Shown: positions 33,678 to 42,855 of the stretch, in pieces
Position numbering within the stretch: position 1 is the stretch's first letter
How the letters are laid out: every line of letters begins with the position of its first letter
Notes under the pieces: generated by a model
What the model was told of the DNA's origin: nothing
The model's input: the letters and a program-made list of their open reading frames with translations, nothing else
Database searches by the model: none
Assembly (NCBI RefSeq): GCF_005795905.1
Contig: NZ_VAWE01000001.1
Coordinates: forward strand, 7,877,501 to 7,941,500
Direction of reading: 5' to 3'
DNA: 64,000 nt
DNA from: Streptomyces marianii
Lineage (GTDB): Bacteria > Actinomycetota > Actinomycetes > Streptomycetales > Streptomycetaceae
Program-made: the position numbers and the translations under genes

Positions 33678-35069
33678 ATGGCCATCGCCAGTGTGAATCC
33701 CGCGACCGGCGAGACGCTCAAGACCTTCGAAGCCATCGGCCCCGAGGAGATCGAGAACCGCCTGGCCGCCGCCCACGCGACCTTCCGTGTGTACCGCACG
33801 ACCTCGTTCTCCGAGCGGTCCCGGCTTCTGAGGCGGGCCGGCTCGCTGCTGGAGGAGGACCAGGAGGACATCGCCCGCACCATGACGAGCGAGATGGGCA
33901 AGCCGCTGACGGCCGCCAGGGCCGAGGCGGCGAAGTGTGTGAAGGCGATGCGCTGGTACGCCGATCACGCCGAGGAACTGCTGGCCGACGAGCACCCTTC
34001 CGACGACGACGTGAAGGACTCGGGCGCCTCCGGCGTCACGGTCCGCTACCGCCCACTGGGCGTGGTGCTCGCCGTGATGCCCTGGAACTTCCCGCTCTGG
34101 CAGGTCGTGCGGTTCGCGGCGCCCGCACTGATGGCCGGCAACACCGGACTGCTCAAGCACGCGTCGAACGTCCCTCAGACCGCCCTCTACCTGGGCGATC
34201 TCTTCCACCGGGCCGGATTCCCGGACGGGTGCTTCCAGACCTTGCTGGTCGGCGCGGGCGCGATCGAGGGCGTGCTGCGGGATCCGCGGGTGGCCGCGGC
34301 GACGCTCACCGGCAGCGAGCCGGCCGGGCGGTCCGTCGCCGCGATCGCCGGTGACGAGGTCAAGAAGACCGTCCTGGAACTCGGCGGCAGCGACCCGTAC
34401 GTGGTCATGCCGTCGGCCGACGTGGACCGGGCCGCGCGGGTCGCCGTCACCGCCCGGGTCCAGAACAACGGGCAGTCGTGCATCGCGGCCAAGCGGTTCA
34501 TCGTCCACGAGGACGTCCACGACGCCTTCACCGAGCGCTTCACCGCCCGGATGGAGGCACTCTCCGTGGGCGATCCCATGGACGAGTCCACCGACGTCGG
34601 CCCCCTGGCCACCGAGCAGGGCCGCGCCGACCTCGAGGAACTGGTCGACGACGCGGTACGGCTCGGCGCGGAGGTCCGGTGCGGCGCGGGCCGTCCGGGA
34701 GACCGCCCGGCCGGCTGGTACTACCTGCCGACGGTCCTCACGGGGATCACCCCGGAGATGCGGATCCACCACGAGGAGGCCTTCGGCCCGGTCGCGACCG
34801 TCTACCGGGTGTCCGGTCTCGACGAGGCCGTGAGCGTCGCCAACGACTCGCCCTTCGGCCTGAGTTCGAACGTCTGGACCCGGGACGCGAGCGACATGGA
34901 GCGGTTCGTCCAGGACATGGAGGCGGGTGGGATCTTCTTCAACGGGATGACCGCCTCGCATCCGGCGATGCCCTTCGGAGGCGCGAAGCGCTCAGGCTAC
35001 GGGCGTGAGCTGTCCGACCACGGGATCAAGGAGTTCTGCAACATCACGACCGTCTGGACCGCCGCCTGA
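33678..35069 (+). CDS. gabD: NADP+-dependent succinate-semialdehyde dehydrogenase
   Basis: A 463-residue aldehyde dehydrogenase that oxidises succinate semialdehyde to succinate in the GABA shunt. Features are the opening SVNPATGETLKTFE, MPWNFPLWQVVRFAAPALMA for cofactor binding, TGSEPAGRSV, catalytic base Glu234 in LELGGSDPYVV and nucleophile Cys268 in NNGQSCIAAKRF. EEAFGPVA and the end SGYGRELSDHGIKEF are also typical. The QSC and FGG-K-SGYGRE pattern is that of the NADP-linked SSADH group often annotated in Streptomyces. ATG 33678 follows GAAGGAGGA. It is single, with no GABA aminotransferase gene adjacent. Related aldehydes are possible substrates. Confidence 0.88.
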   Translation: MAIASVNPATGETLKTFEAIGPEEIENRLAAAHATFRVYRTTSFSERSRLLRRAGSLLEEDQEDIARTMTSEMGKPLTAARAEAAKCVKAMRWYADHAEELLADEHPSDDDVKDSGASGVTVRYRPLGVVLAVMPWNFPLWQVVRFAAPALMAGNTGLLKHASNVPQTALYLGDLFHRAGFPDGCFQTLLVGAGAIEGVLRDPRVAAATLTGSEPAGRSVAAIAGDEVKKTVLELGGSDPYVVMPSADVDRAARVAVTARVQNNGQSCIAAKRFIVHEDVHDAFTERFTARMEALSVGDPMDESTDVGPLATEQGRADLEELVDDAVRLGAEVRCGAGRPGDRPAGWYYLPTVLTGITPEMRIHHEEAFGPVATVYRVSGLDEAVSVANDSPFGLSSNVWTRDASDMERFVQDMEAGGIFFNGMTASHPAMPFGGAKRSGYGRELSDHGIKEFCNITTVWTAA

Positions 35070-35416
35070 GGCGAACGCGCCGCCCCGCCGCGGGGGCTGG
35101 AAGCCTGCGTCCGTGATGTGAGCCGGACGGGCAGGGCAGCCGGTCGAGGCGGACGACTCACCGGCGCGGGTGGGGGACATCGGGTGTGTGAAGAGTGCTG
35201 CCCCATCCTGCGGGCGTATCGTCCGTATGTGGGTGATTTCGGGAATGGCTGGTTCGGTGCGCCTCCTCCGAGACGGGCGGTATGCGTCCGCCGGTCTCGC
35301 CGGCCCGCTCGCCGACGGACGGTACGGCGCGTAAGCCGCCGCCGGGCGGCGGCCCGCAGTCGCTTCGGACGCGTTCGCACGGCCACCACCGCAGCGACCG
35401 GGGCCGGGTAGGGGCC
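35070..35416. other. intergenic region before the multi-sensor phosphatase
   Basis: No gene is supported in these 347 bases. A small GC-rich inverted repeat just after the dehydrogenase stop (CCCCG-CCG-CGGGG, near 35079-35096) may end transcription. The AT-richer stretch at about 35215-35260 is the likeliest promoter site for the phosphatase. Confidence 0.4.
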
Positions 35417-37528
35417 ATGCGGTTCCGCCCCTCCGGCCCGGTTCCCGGCATGGAGCACGTGGAAGCCCTCATGGCCGACGTGATGCGCGAGACCGGCGCG
35501 TCGGCCGGCCTGCTCTACCTGCTGCCGCCGGAGGAACGGGTGCTGCGGCTCGCCGTGATGTCCGGCATGTCACAGCAGATCGCGGCGCCCTGGGCCCGCG
35601 CGCCGGTGGACGCTTCGACGCCCGTCGCGGACGCCACGCGCGAGCGGCGGCTGGTGTGGCTCGACAGTCGGGAAGAGGTGGCCCGCCGCTACCCGCAACT
35701 GGGCCTCGTCCTGCCGTACGACTTCATGCTCGCCGCGGCCCCCTTCGTCAGCGGAAACCTGGCGTGGGGCGGCATCGCCCTGCTGTGGACCACCAGGCAC
35801 CCGCCGCGGCTCGGCACGCACCAGCGTGAAGCGATCACCGCGTGCTGCCGGCGAGCGGCGGATCTTCTTGAGCGGGCCGCCGCCCAGGGCAGGCCGCTGC
35901 TGCCCCCCGAGGAACCCCGGTCCCTTCCCGTACCGCTCGAAGAGGCCGACCCTGCCCGGGCGATGGCCGCGCTCGGCTTCACCGAGCGCCTGCCCATGGG
36001 GTGCTGCGCCCTGGACCTGGAGGGCCGGCTCACCTTCATCAACTCCGCGGGTGCCGACCTGGTGGGCGCCGGCGACGCCTCCCTCGCGGGCCGTCGGCTC
36101 TGGGAAGCGCTGCCGTGGCTGCCCGCCCCGGTCGGCGAGGACAGCTACCGGGCGGCGGTGGTCGCCCGCCGGTCCACCTCCTTCACCGCGGTGCGCCCTC
36201 CGCACACGCCACTTCTCTTCGAGCTCTACCCCGACGACAGCGGCATCAGCGTGCACATCTCACCCGTCGCGCGGCAGCCGGACACCGCGCATTCCCCGCC
36301 GTCCGACGACCGGTTCGGCGCCATGGGGCTCTACCACCTCACCTACCTGGCGGCCGCCCTCGCCGAGGCCGCGACCGTCCATGACGTGACCGACGTCGTC
36401 GCCGACCAGATCGTGCCCGCCTTCGGGCCCCAGGGCCTGGTCCTCATGATCGCTGACGAGGGCCGGCTGCACATCATCGGCCACCGCGGCTACAGCGCCG
36501 AGTTCATCAGCCGCTTCGACGGCACGCCCCTGGCCTCCGACACCCCGACCACGCACGCACTGGCCACCGGCGACGCCGTCTTCTTCCCCACCTTCGCCGA
36601 CTTCCAGCGCCGCTATCCCGAGGCACCGCGCCATGACACCCGGAACGCCTGGGCCTTCCTGCCGCTGACCGCCTCCGGACGCCGCATCGGATCCGTCGCG
36701 CTCTCCTACGACCAGGCCCGCCCCTTCCCTCCCGCCGAACGCGCCCTCCTCACCTCCCTCGCCGGACTCATCGGCCAGGCCCTGGACCGAGCCCGCCTCT
36801 ACGACACCAAACACACCCTCGCGCACGCCCTCCAGACCGGCCTGCTGCCCCGTTCACTGCCCTGTGTCCCCGGACTCGAGATCGCAGCCCGCTACCGGCC
36901 CGCCGGCCACGGCATGGACATCGGCGGCGACTTCTACGACCTCATCCACGCGCCCACCGCCACGACGGCGGCGATCGGTGACGTCCAGGGCCACAACCCC
37001 GACGCCGCCGCCCTGATGGGACAGGTCCGTGCCGCCGTCCACGCCCATGCCACCGCCGGCACGTCCCCCGGCGAACTCCTCGCGCGCACCAACCGCCTCC
37101 TCACCGACCTCGACGCCGGACGGTTCACCAGCTGCCTGATCGCCCAGCTCGACCCTGCCCGCCACCGCGCCCGTCTCGCCACCGCGGGGCACCCCCCACC
37201 CCTGCTCCGACACCCTGGCGGACGCACCGAAGTCCTGCCCCTGCCCCCCGGTCTCCTGATGGGCATCGACCCCGACGCCGACTACCCCACCACCGAGATC
37301 CCCCTCCCGCCGGGCGCGGTACTCGTCCTCTACACGGACGGACTCGTGGAAGTCCCCGGTACCGACATCGACGACACCACCGACGACCTCGCCCGGCACC
37401 TCGCACAGACTCGCATCCAGGGCCTGGACGACCTCGCCGACGACCTCGTCCGCCACGCGGAGCGGGCCGCCCCGCGCCACGACGACATCGCCCTCCTGCT
37501 CATCCGCGCCCGGCCGACCGGCGACTGA
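35417..37528 (+). CDS. multi-sensor PP2C phosphatase (GAF-PAS-GAF-SpoIIE)
   Basis: A 703-residue soluble phosphatase of the RsbU/SpoIIE class. It has a first GAF domain (about 10-160: MRETGASAGLLYLLPPEE onward), a PAS domain (about 185-275, GCCALDLEGRLTFINSAGAD), a second GAF domain (about 315-465, HDVTDVVADQIVPAFGPQGL), and the PP2C core with GGDFYDLI, IGDVQGHN, ATAGHPPPLL, LVLYTDGLVEV and HDDIALLLI. No membrane helix and no kinase domain are seen, so it senses cytoplasmic cues and feeds a partner-switching pathway. ATG 35417 follows GTAGGGG. It is the third phosphatase of this class in 26 kb; their targets are not encoded here. Confidence 0.92.
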   Translation: MRFRPSGPVPGMEHVEALMADVMRETGASAGLLYLLPPEERVLRLAVMSGMSQQIAAPWARAPVDASTPVADATRERRLVWLDSREEVARRYPQLGLVLPYDFMLAAAPFVSGNLAWGGIALLWTTRHPPRLGTHQREAITACCRRAADLLERAAAQGRPLLPPEEPRSLPVPLEEADPARAMAALGFTERLPMGCCALDLEGRLTFINSAGADLVGAGDASLAGRRLWEALPWLPAPVGEDSYRAAVVARRSTSFTAVRPPHTPLLFELYPDDSGISVHISPVARQPDTAHSPPSDDRFGAMGLYHLTYLAAALAEAATVHDVTDVVADQIVPAFGPQGLVLMIADEGRLHIIGHRGYSAEFISRFDGTPLASDTPTTHALATGDAVFFPTFADFQRRYPEAPRHDTRNAWAFLPLTASGRRIGSVALSYDQARPFPPAERALLTSLAGLIGQALDRARLYDTKHTLAHALQTGLLPRSLPCVPGLEIAARYRPAGHGMDIGGDFYDLIHAPTATTAAIGDVQGHNPDAAALMGQVRAAVHAHATAGTSPGELLARTNRLLTDLDAGRFTSCLIAQLDPARHRARLATAGHPPPLLRHPGGRTEVLPLPPGLLMGIDPDADYPTTEIPLPPGAVLVLYTDGLVEVPGTDIDDTTDDLARHLAQTRIQGLDDLADDLVRHAERAAPRHDDIALLLIRARPTGD

Positions 37529-37649
37529 CGTCACCGCACCGCCGCCGCGGGCCCCACCCGACCGCGACACCAGCCGATGCGCGACGCCGGCCCCGATATG
37601 ACTCCTGCGGTCCGCCAACACCTCGTCGATCCCGCTGGTGAAGCCCGGA

Positions 37650-37732
37650 CCGTCCGCCGCACCCTCCGTCCGCCGCTCCCTCCGTCCGCCGCACCCTCCG
37701 TCCGCCGCACCCTCCGTCCCCCGGACGGAGGG
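37650..37732. repeat. 16-bp tandem repeat (four copies) ending in a hairpin
   Basis: The unit CCGTCCGCCGCACCCT recurs with a period of exactly 16 from 37650 to 37713, one copy having T for A. It ends in CCCTCCGTCC (37710-37719) facing GGACGGAGGG (37723-37732), a perfect 10-base stem around CCC that could stop transcription from the upstream phosphatase gene. The whole gap 37529-37863 has no gene. Confidence 0.85.
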
Positions 37733-37863
37733 CGCCGCTCCCTCCGTCCGCCGGCCCCGGAGGGCGCCGCACCAGGAGTCCCGGACCGGCCGTTCGTCGC
37801 GCGCCGTCCGTGGGCAGGAAGAGGGGCAGCGAGTCGCAGGCGAGGGGCAAGGAGCACTCGATC

Positions 37864-38760
37864 ATGGACCGGCAGACCGACTGGCAGTTCCTCGACGACC
37901 GGGGCCATCTGGCCACGTCCGACGGGCGGCCCGAACGGGTCGTCACCTACATCCAGGCCGGAGCGACCCTCTGGGAGCACGGCATACGCCCGGCCGGGCT
38001 GTTCGGATCGAACCACGACGGCGACGGGCCCGACCCGGTCAAGGCCGGGTCCCTGCCGCTCGACGGCATCGGCTATCTCGGCTCCGGCGCCGCGCTCGAC
38101 GCCGACGCGCTGCTCCGCGGCGACCCGGATCTGGTCGTCGCCGTCACCTACGGCGGAGGACAGGTCTACGGACTCGACCCGGACACGGCGAAGCACGTGG
38201 AGGAGCGGGCGCCCCTGGTCGTCCTCGACGTCGGCCAGGGCCGGTCTCTCGGCGACGTGCGCGCCCGGTTCGCCGCCCTCGCAAGAGCCCTGGGCGCCGC
38301 CCAGGACACGGCGGGTGCCATAGCCCTCGCCCGCGCCACCGCCCGGCTCCGGGCCCTCGCTCACGACACCGCCGCCCGCCCCTGCTGGCCCTGTCACCGG
38401 CGTCCGCCGACAGCGCCTACCTCGCCAGACCGCAGTCCTGGCCGGACCTCAGGGAACTCACCGCCTTCGGCCTCGACCTGGTGTCACCGCGGGGAGGCGC
38501 CGGCACCAACTGGTCGACCGCCGACTGGTCGTACGTCGCGGAGCTCTCCGCGCGGGTGCTCCTCGTCGACGCCCGGGGCAACGCGTACCCCTTGGACGCC
38601 CTGCGCGACAACGCCGCCTGGCGCACGGCCGCGTCCGCCGCCCGTGTCGTGCCGTGGAACCCCGAGGAACCCCGAGGAACCGTACAGCGACGGCGCGCAC
38701 GCGCGCTTCTTCGACCGCGTGGCCGACGCGGTGGAGGCGGCGGGAGGCGGCGTGGTGTAG
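37864..38760 (+). pseudogene. ABC-transporter substrate-binding protein gene with two compensating frameshifts
   Basis: The intact product would be a periplasmic-binding-type protein of about 295 residues (metal or siderophore group). The first frame opens with MDRQTDWQFLDDRGHLAT and continues with RVVTYIQAGATLWEHGIRP and LDADALLRGDPDLVVAV. One base is missing near 38380; sense continues in another frame as LLALSPASADSAYLARPQSW. At 38661-38680 the 10-mer CCCGAGGAAC is duplicated in tandem, which moves the frame back, and the end reads EPYSDGAHARFFDRVADAVE. The net change of nine bases leaves about 95 wrong residues if both are real. No signal peptide is visible, as in other Streptomyces members. 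A real pseudogene and an assembly error are both possible. Confidence 0.75.
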
Positions 38761-38863
38761 TGGCGGGGTGCAGCGGCGGGGTGTGCGGACGCACGGAACA
38801 CGGCGGCACGGGGCGGGAGCCGTGCTGACGCGGGAGGACGGGGTGCGGCACCGCCGTGACGTC

Positions 38864-39836
<973 letters not shown>

Positions 39837-40016
39837 TCAGATGACGGGGCGGTGAACGGGCGGGGTGCGGCCGGATGACCGGGTGAGCCTCCGGGCGGTC
39901 GCGCCGGGGGTGGTGGACGGCCACGTGGTCGATTCCCGGCCCGGCGGATTCCGGCAGGGGCGCCGAGGCGGGACCGTCCCGTCCGTCCTACCACGTCGAC
40001 CGGTTACGCTCATCGA

Positions 40017-40499
40017 GTGAGCGGACACCATCACGACGAACCGGTCTTCATCAGGAAGCACGGGCGCTTCGTGTACAACCCGAGGAACCCGGTCGGGCGC
40101 CTGCTGATGGGGGTCAGCGTCGTGGTCGTGGTGGGGTTCGTGTACCACCTCTTCGACGACGCGCGCTGGAGCGAGGGCGAGTTCCGGGACGCTGTTCGCG
40201 AGGCCGCGGTACGCCTGGAGGCCGAGCCGCAGTTCCTGCGCGGCTACCTCGGCTACGAGGAGCGGATCGAGGACGCCGTCAAGGGCACGGGGCAGGGGCC
40301 CGAGCACACGGTCGTCCGCGTCGAGGCGGTCGACGAACCGGACGCGGCCGGCGCCGACGGCGCGGACGTGTTCGAGATCAGCACGGACGACGTCGTCACC
40401 CCCTACTGCATGCGCGTGTCCCCGCCCCAATCCGAGCCGGACGTGTTGCGACTGGAGACCGTGAGGGTCGCGGTGGAGGTGGCGGAAGGCCCCTGCTGA
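40017..40499 (+). CDS. hypothetical single-pass membrane protein, 160 aa
   Basis: A 160-residue protein that I do not recognise. A short His- and Lys-rich lead (MSGHHHDEPVFIRKHGRFVY) precedes one membrane helix (LLMGVSVVVVVGFVYHLF, about 30-47). An acidic extracytoplasmic or cytoplasmic domain follows, with AVREAAVRLEAEPQFLRGYL and EISTDDVVTPYCMRVSP. GTG 40017 is the start, with AT-richer sequence just upstream. It is divergent from the iminopeptidase gene by 189 bases. Confidence 0.65.
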   Translation: MSGHHHDEPVFIRKHGRFVYNPRNPVGRLLMGVSVVVVVGFVYHLFDDARWSEGEFRDAVREAAVRLEAEPQFLRGYLGYEERIEDAVKGTGQGPEHTVVRVEAVDEPDAAGADGADVFEISTDDVVTPYCMRVSPPQSEPDVLRLETVRVAVEVAEGPC

Positions 40500-40615
40500 G
40501 GCAGCGCGGTCACCACCCGCACCAACCGGGCAGCACCGCCGAACGGCCCGGGCCCCGGTGAACGGCGCACCGGCCCCGTGCCGTCGATCCGATCGCCGGC
40601 GCCCGGCCCGCCGCC

Positions 40616-40996
40616 TCACCTCGCGGTGCCCCGGTGGTCCGGCATGCCGCTGGTCGAGGTCGCGGGTACGGCGGGCACTCCGGCGCGCTCCATCTCCCGG
40701 CGGTTGAAACGCTCGCAGAGCGTGGCCCCGAGGATGAGTCCGTGCCCCAAGAAGACCGTCATGGGAACCAGGACCATACGCACGAAGTCCGCGTCCTCGG
40801 GCCGTATTCCGGACAGGGTCGTGAGCGGTGGGACCATGAGACCGGCGTACAGGACGAACGCCGCTATCCCCTTGACCTTGAGTCCGCCGGGCGTCGACTG
40901 CCGCCGCATCCACAGCGGCACGCGCCCCGCGATCATCGCCGCGCCGAGCGGCAGCATGACGGCCGACCAGACGGCCGTCCACAGCCACTGGAACAT
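40616..40996 (-). CDS. hypothetical membrane protein, 126 aa
   Basis: A 126-residue membrane protein with about three helices: LWTAVWSAVMLPLGAAMIAG, VKGIAAFVLYAGLMVPPLT and MVLVPMTVFLGHGLILGATL. Short basic loops lie between (MRRQSTPGG) and a polar tail of about 25 residues ends the chain. I do not recognise the family. ATG 40996 is 22 bases downstream of the antiporter stop on the same strand, so it is probably the second gene of an antiporter operon and could be an accessory subunit; that is inferred from position only. Confidence 0.7.
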   Translation of the reverse strand: MFQWLWTAVWSAVMLPLGAAMIAGRVPLWMRRQSTPGGLKVKGIAAFVLYAGLMVPPLTTLSGIRPEDADFVRMVLVPMTVFLGHGLILGATLCERFNRREMERAGVPAVPATSTSGMPDHRGTAR

Positions 40997-41018
40997 CTCT
41001 CCTCCAACGGACGTGCGC

Positions 41019-42284
41019 TCAGGACGGCCGGGATGCCCCGTCGTTGTCGCGCTTGAGGATCCGCTCGTCCGGCCGCCCGTCCGCCCGGTCGTCGTGGCCC
41101 TCGGGGATGCCGGCGAGGTCGTCGACGTGGAAGATCCGCGCGATGGGGACGTCGGTGCTGCTGTGGGCGATGATCGAGAACGCGATGCAGACGGCGATGA
41201 GGGTGTACGCCTGCTCGCCCTGCGGGATGCCGGCCTGCAGCACGAGCAGCCCGTAGACGACCGAGGCGAAGCCCTTCGGCCCGAACCAGGCGGCGACCAG
41301 CTTCTCGCGGCGGTCGAAGCGGGTGCCGATCAGCGACAGCAGCATCGAAGCCGGGCGGATGAGGACGATCGCCAGGACGACGGCGACGTACCCGCCGAAG
41401 GACAGGTCGCCGAAGAGCTGCGGCGTGAGCAGCGCGCCGAAGACGAGCAGGGCGGCGAACTTCGCCAGCTCGGCCAGCGCCTCTCCCAGCGGTTCGAAAG
41501 CCGTCTTCGCCTCCGGTGACACGGCGGTGATCACCGCGCCCGCGGAGAACGCGGCCAGGTAGGGGTTGGCGTGGGTGAGGTGGCACACGGCGTACAGGAT
41601 GATCCCCGTGGCCAGCGGCAGCAGAGGCTGCAGCTTGGGCTCCGCGCCGAGCAGGCTGAACCGTGCGAGCCCGTTGACCAGCAGCGGCAGCAAGACCCCG
41701 AAGGCGAGTCCCAGTCCGAGCTCCAGCGCGATCTTCCCGAACGACGCCTCGGTGTGGCCGCTGGTCGGGCCGGCCGCGACGATGAAGATCAGGACGAAGG
41801 GGAGGGCGAGCCCGTCGTTGATGCCGCTCTCGACGTTGAGCAGCTGCCGCAGTTTGGCGGGCACTTCCTTGCGGCCCACGATCGCGGAGGCGAACACCGG
41901 GTCGGTCGGCGCCAGGACGGCGCCCACCAGGAAGGAGGTCGTCCAGTCCAGTCCGGCCAGGTAGTGGGTCGCGACCGCCATGCCGACGAAGGCGAGCGGC
42001 ATGCCCAGGCCCAGGGCGCGGGCGGGGTTCTTCCAGTGCGCCCGCAGTTTGGGGAAGGACACGTGCATGCCGTCGGTGAACAGCACCGCGAACAGTGCCA
42101 GATCGGCGGTGACCGCCACGATCTCGCTGTCCGGCGTGATGTGGATGAGTCCGAGGAACCCGTCACTGACGAGCGCCCCGCCGACGAGGAAGAGGAAGGA
42201 CGTGGACAGCACGGTCCGGGCGGCGAGCCCGGAGAGCAGCACCGCGATGAGAAGGGCGGCGCCGAAGACGGCGACGAGCACCAT
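41019..42284 (-). CDS. monovalent cation:proton antiporter (CPA family)
   Basis: A 421-residue antiporter that exchanges Na+ or K+ for H+. It has about twelve membrane helices. Distinctive parts are FLFLVGGALVSDGFLG near the N-terminus, LFAVLFTDGMHVSF, and the central GAVLAPTDPVFASAIVGR, with the ion-binding Asp of the CPA1 type (TDP). NVESGINDGLALPFVLIF has the second conserved Asp (in GINDG). AWFGPKGFASVVYGLLVLQ follows near the C-terminus. These blocks match the NhaP-like/CPA1 group. The short cytoplasmic tail is highly charged. ATG 42284 follows CGGGGGAT. A small membrane protein gene follows 22 bases downstream. A 43-base inverted repeat stands 125 bases upstream. Confidence 0.9.
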   Translation of the reverse strand: MVLVAVFGAALLIAVLLSGLAARTVLSTSFLFLVGGALVSDGFLGLIHITPDSEIVAVTADLALFAVLFTDGMHVSFPKLRAHWKNPARALGLGMPLAFVGMAVATHYLAGLDWTTSFLVGAVLAPTDPVFASAIVGRKEVPAKLRQLLNVESGINDGLALPFVLIFIVAAGPTSGHTEASFGKIALELGLGLAFGVLLPLLVNGLARFSLLGAEPKLQPLLPLATGIILYAVCHLTHANPYLAAFSAGAVITAVSPEAKTAFEPLGEALAELAKFAALLVFGALLTPQLFGDLSFGGYVAVVLAIVLIRPASMLLSLIGTRFDRREKLVAAWFGPKGFASVVYGLLVLQAGIPQGEQAYTLIAVCIAFSIIAHSSTDVPIARIFHVDDLAGIPEGHDDRADGRPDERILKRDNDGASRPS

Positions 42285-42717
42285 GTATGTAATCCCCCGA
42301 TCGGTGAAGACAGCCGTCCCTTGTTTCGCCGACCAGGCTTCCCGGCACTCCGCGGCAGACTTTACACGCCCCTTACGCGTTCCTGACAAGCACCTGACGG
42401 GCATTCAGTTCCGTTCCGTTCTTGCCGGGACCCGGCAAGAACGGAACGGAACGGTCCATGCCGCGAACCGGCCTGCACCAAGTGGGTTGACGCCGCGCCG
42501 CGTTGACGCGTGGCGGGGCGCCGAGGGCGGGGGCAGCCGCTGGACGGTGCCCCTGCTGCACCGGCCGAGCGCGGGGCGTACCTTCCACCCCGCTCGGCCG
42601 GACCGCTGGTCGCCCGCTCCGCCGGTACGCGTCCGGCGGGCGCGGTCCGCGTGCCGCACCACGACGCGACGGCGGGGCGGTCGTCCCGTGGTGGCGGAGC
42701 GGGAGCGATGTGACGCC
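42285..42717. other. 433-base intergenic region with a large inverted repeat
   Basis: No gene is supported here. The region must hold the antiporter promoter. Its main feature is the inverted repeat at 42409-42451. The rest (42452-42717) is GC-rich and shows nothing else that I can support. Confidence 0.5.
42409..42451. repeat. perfect 21-bp inverted repeat with one-base loop
   Basis: The left arm 42409-42429 (TTCCGTTCCGTT...GCCGGG) is exactly complementary to 42431-42451 around a single A. CCGTT/AACGG sub-repeats lie within each arm. It may be a terminator for transcription coming from the right, or a cruciform-forming regulatory site for the antiporter gene. Confidence 0.8.
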
Positions 42718-42855
42718 CTAGGGTGACTGGTGGCGCAGGCGCTTGTCGGCGGCGACGACGAGCGCGGAGAGCGCGGCGATGCCGAGGATGCGCAGCCACG
42801 CCTGGCCGGTGATCGGTGCGGTGCGGAAGGGCCGGTCGGTGTTGGCGTGGCTCAG
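42718..42855 (-). pseudogene. remnant resembling the C-terminal tail of a P2-type ATPase
   Basis: About 45 codons in frame with a TAG stop at 42718 but with no start codon of its own. The reading is SHANTDRPFRTAPI followed by TGQAWLRILGIAALSALVV and AADKRLRHQ. The pattern 'PIT-x2-W, one membrane helix, then basic residues' is how the last helix of bacterial P-type cation ATPases usually ends. It therefore looks like the final fragment of a lost pump gene, left when the FAD oxidoreductase gene came to overlap it. The call rests on pattern resemblance alone. Confidence 0.4.

Noticed and set aside
37650..37732. Possible CRISPR array
   Set aside because: The repeats are contiguous 16-mers with no unique spacers and no cas genes nearby.
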